NCBI RefSeq assembly: GCF_000346485.2
Contig: NZ_KQ976354.1
Location: forward strand, 1,737,719-1,801,718
Reading direction: 5' to 3'
Length of the DNA: 64,000 bases
Origin: Scytonema hofmannii PCC 7110
GTDB taxonomy: Bacteria > Cyanobacteriota > Cyanobacteriia > Cyanobacteriales > Nostocaceae
A program made the translations under genes and the position numbers. Below the pieces are notes generated by a model, which had not been told where the DNA came from, searched no databases, and worked only from the letters and a program-made list of their open reading frames with translations. Shown piece after piece: positions 60,295-64,000 of the stretch (positions are counted from its first letter, which is position 1; each line of letters begins with the position of its first letter).

Positions 60295-60558
60295 ATGGAA
60301 TCCTCAAATTTACGTACAAAACTTTTATCAGAAATCAATCTCATCCCCGAAGATAAGCTGGAAGACTTATATAATTTTATTCATTATTTTCGAGTTGGTG
60401 TAGAGGCATCTAAAGATACGCCCAATAAAATTATGCAGTTTGCTGGTTGCTGGAACGATATGTCAGATGAAACATTTGCTGACTTCAGTGAAGAAATAAT
60501 TGCACGTCGCCAGCAGGCTTTTGTGGGGAGAAGAAGCGATGAAACCCGCTTTGGTTGA
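60295..60558 (+). CDS. VapB-like antitoxin (DUF2281-type)
   Basis: From ATG at 60295 the 87-residue protein has a helix-rich middle, LIPEDKLEDLYNFIHYFRVG, of the DUF2281/VapB-associated type, and a C-terminal polar region with NDMSDETFADFSEEIIARRQ. The last 20 bases overlap the start of the PIN toxin gene, typical for toxin-antitoxin pairs. DNA binding would normally be at the N-terminus; here that part is short. Intact by appearance. Confidence 0.7.
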   Translation: MESSNLRTKLLSEINLIPEDKLEDLYNFIHYFRVGVEASKDTPNKIMQFAGCWNDMSDETFADFSEEIIARRQQAFVGRRSDETRFG

Positions 60559-60946
60559 TACCAACATTTTATCCTTATTTTTTCGCAATCACCCCTTGGT
60601 AGTTGAAAAGTTTGATGCATATATTAAAGAATATGGCAAAATCAACATCAGCATCATTACTTATTACGAAATAATTAGCGGATTGAAGCATCGTGACGCA
60701 CAGAAACAACTAACATCTTTTTTAGAATTTGCCTCATATAATACAGTTGTGTCTCTAACTACAGACTCTGCAACGATTTCTGGTGATATTTATGCCAGTC
60801 TTAGAAAAAAGGGAACACCAGTAGATGATATCGATATTCTCATTGCAGGAATCGCTATGACTAACGATTTGATTCTTATAACTAATAATCGGAGAGATTT
60901 CGAGAAAATTGATGGCTTGGAAATCGAAGATTGGAGTCATGGATAG
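60539..60946 (+). CDS. VapC-like PIN-domain toxin
   Basis: The 135-residue protein starts MKPALVDTNILSLFF (Asp7, first PIN acid). It continues with ISIITYYEIISGL (Glu, second site), then VDDIDILIAGIAMTNDLILI and TNNRRDFEKIDGLEIEDW (acidic residues in the last part). All four acids expected of a VapC ribonuclease are present, so this is probably an active RNase neutralised by the overlapping antitoxin. It differs in completeness from the truncated PIN gene at 21831. Confidence 0.87.
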   Translation: MKPALVDTNILSLFFRNHPLVVEKFDAYIKEYGKINISIITYYEIISGLKHRDAQKQLTSFLEFASYNTVVSLTTDSATISGDIYASLRKKGTPVDDIDILIAGIAMTNDLILITNNRRDFEKIDGLEIEDWSHG

Positions 60947-60973
60947 GCAGGGTGAACGCATCTAAAAATCAAA

Positions 60974-61009
60974 GCAGGGGAGGCAGGGGAGGCAGGGGAG
61001 GCAGAGGAA
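60974..61009. repeat. 9-bp tandem repeat GCAGGGGAG, four units
   Basis: Three perfect and one imperfect unit in the gap between vapC and the four-helix-bundle gene. Confidence 0.9.
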
Positions 61010-61162
61010 GTGGGAAAACAGAAGCACAGAATTTTAAGACATGGCAATGAAAGTTGATTGTGACTATCTGAATACTCATGTCATTACTTATGAGAGAGCA
61101 CAGAGGGAGTGTTAGGACTGCCATACGATTTTATCACTATCTTTAGTTAGGAGAAATCGTAA

Positions 61163-61519
61163 TTATTTTTCTTTAAGTTTTTTAGTCGAAGCAACTAATA
61201 TTTTACCTATTTCATTGGTTTCTTGAAGTAAAGAATCAAATTTTTGTTTTTCAACTAGTTCAGATTCAATCAAGATTTCTAGCCAGTACTGAGTTTCTCT
61301 GGCTTCTTTCAAAGCGATTTCTAAATTACTTAGAAAATCTTTGTTAGATTGAGCAGACTGTGCTTCTCTCACATTTGCTCCAATTGCTGTTCCCGAACGG
61401 AGTAATTGCTTTGAAAGTGTTCCACAAACTCCAGACTTTTCCTCTAAAAAAGAACAAGCCTTAATAATTCTGACCGCAAAATTTTTTGTTTGTTCGGAAA
61501 TACTAATATTAACTATCAT
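61163..61519 (-). CDS. Four-helix-bundle (S23/IVP-type) protein
   Basis: From the ATG at 61519 (MIVNISISEQTKNFAVRIIK) the 118-residue protein fits the four helix bundle family, named after proteins encoded in 23S rRNA intervening sequences. The signature LSKQLLRSGTAIGANVREAQ and the segment FLSNLEIALKEARETQYWLE are clear. In cyanobacteria these proteins occur as single genes of unknown role, perhaps binding rRNA or other nucleic acid. The frame is complete and soluble. Confidence 0.87.
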   Translation of the reverse strand: MIVNISISEQTKNFAVRIIKACSFLEEKSGVCGTLSKQLLRSGTAIGANVREAQSAQSNKDFLSNLEIALKEARETQYWLEILIESELVEKQKFDSLLQETNEIGKILVASTKKLKEK

Positions 61520-61594
61520 AAATTTTTTCACTAATAATTATCTCATACTTAGACTTTTCATCCGTTCTGGTGTACACAGTTTGCCCAAGGCTAC

Positions 61595-62206
61595 TTATAA
61601 AATAGGCGATAAATCTAAGACAAAACCGGGTAACACATCCTCACCAGATAGTGTTGTCGGCGATTGAACAACTTCCACTGTTTGATTGGGGCGATAAATC
61701 TCTACTACTTTTCGCTTTGGGTCGATTAACCAACCCAGCCTTGCACCGTTATCGATATATTCCTGCATTTTGGCTTGCAGTTTTTCCAATGAGTCGCTTG
61801 GCGATCGCAATTCTACAACAAAATCGGGGCATAAAGGCAAAAATTTCTCCCTTTCCTCTGGCGTCAAAGCTTCCCAACGTTCTATCTTAATCCAAGACGC
61901 ATCGGGAGAGCGATCCGCGCCGTTGGGCAATTTAAAACCTCCAGAAGAATCAAAAGATTTGCCTAGATCGCTCTGACGGTTCCAACCTCGAAGTTGATAG
62001 GTTAAATCGGCATTGCGATAAGCCGGGTACGGCTTGCGCCAAGGGCGAACGCTTGTCTCTCCTCCTGTTGGCGACATAATGATTAATTCTCCCTTGGCAG
62101 TGCGCTCAAATCGCAAGTCTCGATTGTTCTGACAGAGTTGAAAGAACTGCTCGTCAGTCAGATTAATTTGCAACTCTAGGGTGGGTGGTAAACTAAGAAT
62201 TGCCAT
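61595..62206 (-). CDS. Uma2-family (DUF820) putative endonuclease with an in-frame insertion
   Basis: Start at 62206 (MAILSLPPTLELQINLTDEQ) gives 203 residues. Uma2 signatures are GELIIMSPTGGETS, FKLPNGADRSPDASWIKIER (Asp), CPDFVVELRSPSDSLEKLQA (Glu/Lys) and GARLGWLIDPKRKVVEIYRP. Between GGETS and NADLTYQL, where relatives have a short NRN-type joint, twelve extra residues VRPWRKPYPAYR occur, encoded by 62015-62050. That DNA is a palindrome-rich mini-repeat. The nuclease core motifs remain, so activity may survive. It lies 64 bases downstream of a response regulator on the same strand. Confidence 0.87.
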   Translation of the reverse strand: MAILSLPPTLELQINLTDEQFFQLCQNNRDLRFERTAKGELIIMSPTGGETSVRPWRKPYPAYRNADLTYQLRGWNRQSDLGKSFDSSGGFKLPNGADRSPDASWIKIERWEALTPEEREKFLPLCPDFVVELRSPSDSLEKLQAKMQEYIDNGARLGWLIDPKRKVVEIYRPNQTVEVVQSPTTLSGEDVLPGFVLDLSPIL

Positions 62207-62270
62207 GTCTTTTAGGTTTATCAATCTGTTAGTAATTTCTAGCTTAGCAAAGTAATTCTTTGACAAAGAT

Positions 62271-62651
62271 TCAGAGCGACCAACCAAGGGCTGCAGCAAC
62301 TTGCCCAGCTAATTCTAAAGGATTAAAAGGTTTAGCGATCGCAGTCTTTATACCCATTTGAGCATAGCGGCGGCGATCGGATGCCTGTATTTTTGCCGTT
62401 AGCAATATCACAGGAATGGTTTTTGTTGCAGGGTTTTCTTGTAGTTTCTCAAAAGTTGTTGGACCATCCATATCAGGCATCATCACATCTAGCAAGATAG
62501 CATCTGGTTGGAAATCTTCAGCTTTGCTAATGCCTTCTTTACCAGAACCAGCAGTCACGACTTCCCAACCAGCTACCGTCTCCAAACAAATTTTGGTAAC
62601 TTCTTGAATGTACTCTTCATTATCAACCACCAAAATTCGCTTTGTTGCCAT
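62271..62651 (-). CDS. Single-domain response regulator
   Basis: The 126-residue receiver has the acidic pocket (VVDNEEY), the phosphorylation Asp in AILLDVMMPDMDGPTTFEKL, Thr in PVILLTAKI and Lys in AIAKPFNPLELAGQ. There is no output domain. The start at 62651 (MATKRILVV) is preferred over 62660. It lies 12 bases downstream of the hybrid-kinase gene on the same strand, so it is probably its phosphotransfer partner or shares its operon. Confidence 0.93.
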   Translation of the reverse strand: MATKRILVVDNEEYIQEVTKICLETVAGWEVVTAGSGKEGISKAEDFQPDAILLDVMMPDMDGPTTFEKLQENPATKTIPVILLTAKIQASDRRRYAQMGIKTAIAKPFNPLELAGQVAAALGWSL

Positions 62652-62663
62652 TATTTTCATCCT

Positions 62664-64000
62664 TTATAATTCATAATTCGTCATGCGCTGAAGTAAATCC
62701 ATCACCCTTTGCTCAAACTCTAGTGCTGTCACCTGCCCTTTTTTCAGAATTTCCGTATGCCCTAAATTGAGACGTTGTTTTTCAGAATCATCCAGTTCTT
62801 TTGCAGAATATACCATTAAAGGAATTTTATAGAGATGTCTGTGCTGTTTCAACCACTCTACAACAGTAAAACCATCACCCTCAGGCAGAACGAGATCGAG
62901 AATCAGCAGATCGGGATTAATTTCTTGGCTCAGACGAATTGCTTCTCTCCCAGTTTTTGCCAGGAAGGCGTCAATATTATGCTGCTCTAACAAAGTAATA
63001 AGCACTTCTGCCAAATTGCTGTCATCCTCAACAAGCAAAACGCATACTCGTCTGGAAGTCTTCATCAGTGCTTGCTTGAGAGATTCAAAAAGCGATTTTT
63101 CCTCTAATGGTTTGCTCACCCAATCAACAAAATCCGTGCTTGATTTGCTTTTCTTTGTAGGCGTGCAGACACTGCAAATTACGATGGGAATGTTCTGAGT
63201 CTCGGGTTGTTCCTTTAATGCTGCTATCACCTCCCAACCATTCATCCCAGGCATAAGCAGATCTAGTAAAATGACATCAGGCCGTTCTGTAGACGCAGAT
63301 GTGATCGCCTCTTCTCCAGAGCCTACAGTAATGACACGATAACGGCGATTTTCTAAAAGATTCTGGATTTGGGTGCGAGTTTCCGGCTCATCATCGCATA
63401 CAAGCACCAAAGGAAGATGGGGAGATAAGGACACGGAGACAGGTGAACTTGAAGACAAAGGGAGAGTAAAATAGAAAGAAGCTCCTTCACTTAAGGTGCT
63501 TTCCACCCAAATATGTCCGCCATGCTGTTGTACTATGCTACGGCAAATTGCCAAACCCAAACCAGTTCCTTCATGATTGCGAGAATCTGAAGAATCAACT
63601 TGCTGGAAGCGCTCAAAAATACTGTCAAGTTTATCAGATGGAATACCCCGTCCTGTATCTTTAACCGTAAATAAAACCTGAGGAGATGAGGGGGATAAAA
63701 TTTCTCCATTACCTATTGTCCCATGCCCATTCCTCATTTCCGCACCTACCCAAACTGTAGAACCAGGAGTAGAAAATTTAATGGCATTACTGAGCAAATT
63801 AGTTATGGTTTGAACAATCCGATCTAAATCTGCCCATACATTCAGGTTTATGCTGGAAACGGATAGGGTTACTTCGGCTTTGTCAGCGAGGGGCTGTATA
63901 ACGTTCACTGCTTCTTTTATCAGTTCAGAAACGTTACAAGTTTGTTTTTCCATTTTGACTTTGCCAGATTCAATGCGCTCAATATCTAGAACATCATTGA
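62664..64000 (-). CDS. Hybrid sensor kinase with two receivers, N-terminus outside the window
   Basis: The gene continues past the right edge; upstream codons read DVLDIERIESGKVKMEK, the end of a HisKA region. Then come HATPase (NLLSNAIKFS, FTVKDTGRGIP, GTGLGLAICRSI) and a first receiver (LVLVCDDEPET, DVILLDLLMPGMNGWE). A second receiver follows (VLLVEDDSNLAEVL, DLLILDLVLPEGDGF). The phosphoacceptor His is not in the window. The layout, kinase followed by two receivers, suits an internal phosphorelay ending in the single receiver encoded downstream. About 445 residues are visible. Confidence 0.9.
   Translation of the reverse strand, partial: NDVLDIERIESGKVKMEKQTCNVSELIKEAVNVIQPLADKAEVTLSVSSINLNVWADLDRIVQTITNLLSNAIKFSTPGSTVWVGAEMRNGHGTIGNGEILSPSSPQVLFTVKDTGRGIPSDKLDSIFERFQQVDSSDSRNHEGTGLGLAICRSIVQQHGGHIWVESTLSEGASFYFTLPLSSSSPVSVSLSPHLPLVLVCDDEPETRTQIQNLLENRRYRVITVGSGEEAITSASTERPDVILLDLLMPGMNGWEVIAALKEQPETQNIPIVICSVCTPTKKSKSSTDFVDWVSKPLEEKSLFESLKQALMKTSRRVCVLLVEDDSNLAEVLITLLEQHNIDAFLAKTGREAIRLSQEINPDLLILDLVLPEGDGFTVVEWLKQHRHLYKIPLMVYSAKELDDSEKQRLNLGHTEILKKGQVTALEFEQRVMDLLQRMTNYEL

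Overview
The window reads as chromosomal DNA of a filamentous, probably heterocyst-forming cyanobacterium (Nostocales type). Supporting signs are frequent HIP1 octamers (GCGATCGC), a psbA (photosystem II D1) fragment, a ferrochelatase with a C-terminal chlorophyll-binding helix, a plant-type ferredoxin, lpxD and several cyanobacteria-only conserved proteins. The DNA also carries many short tandem heptamers and dispersed palindromes of the kind typical of that order. Gene density is low, and gene remnants and duplications are common.

Layout. 1-4500 (minus strand): remains of a vWA/MoxR ATPase conflict-type system with an inactive-STAND protein and a CHAT protease-EAD1 effector gene that is broken by an internal deletion ending exactly on a HIP1 site. 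4500-6620: repeats, small hypothetical genes and msrA. 6850-9805: an IS1182-like element with a frameshifted transposase, enclosed by a 290-bp inverted repeat whose inner ends carry 31-bp tandem repeats. 10300-19100: a DMT-type permease, a Rieske protein, a sensor kinase, selD, a MocR regulator with a palindromic upstream region, and a TMEM175-like channel. 19400-24200: a beta-propeller protein, then a graveyard of toxin-antitoxin, HxlR, Uma2 and HicAB remnants. 24200-34590 (minus strand): a surface or exopolysaccharide-type cluster with an O-antigen-ligase-like protein, two PEP-CTERM-like exported proteins, three related beta-rich proteins and a PPC/SBBP repeat protein. This cluster arose partly by tandem duplication and is bracketed by degenerate Uma2-HicAB repeats.

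35100-46700 is mostly core metabolism (acnB, ferredoxin, DUF3326, a CPBP protease, purN, purB, HNH endonuclease), plus a hybrid kinase whose N-terminus matches the plant ETR1 ethylene-binding domain with its copper-ligand spacing. 46942-47471 is a six-gene tRNA array with two unorthodox members. 48200-50583 is a head-to-head chimera of a truncated WD40 gene and a truncated psbA. 50700-57170 holds hemH, a STAND NTPase, lpxD and mltA. 57754-57923 is a candidate structured RNA. The right end has a TIR-like-fold protein, a vapBC-type pair, a Uma2 gene carrying an in-frame palindromic insertion, a response regulator and the C-terminal part of a hybrid kinase.

The most noteworthy signals are the conflict-system remnant with its HIP1 deletion, the ETR1-like sensor, the psbA/WD40 fusion point, the odd tRNA array, the duplicated CTERM/ligase cluster and the structured-RNA candidate. 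All calls are from reading the sequence alone; no database search was run.
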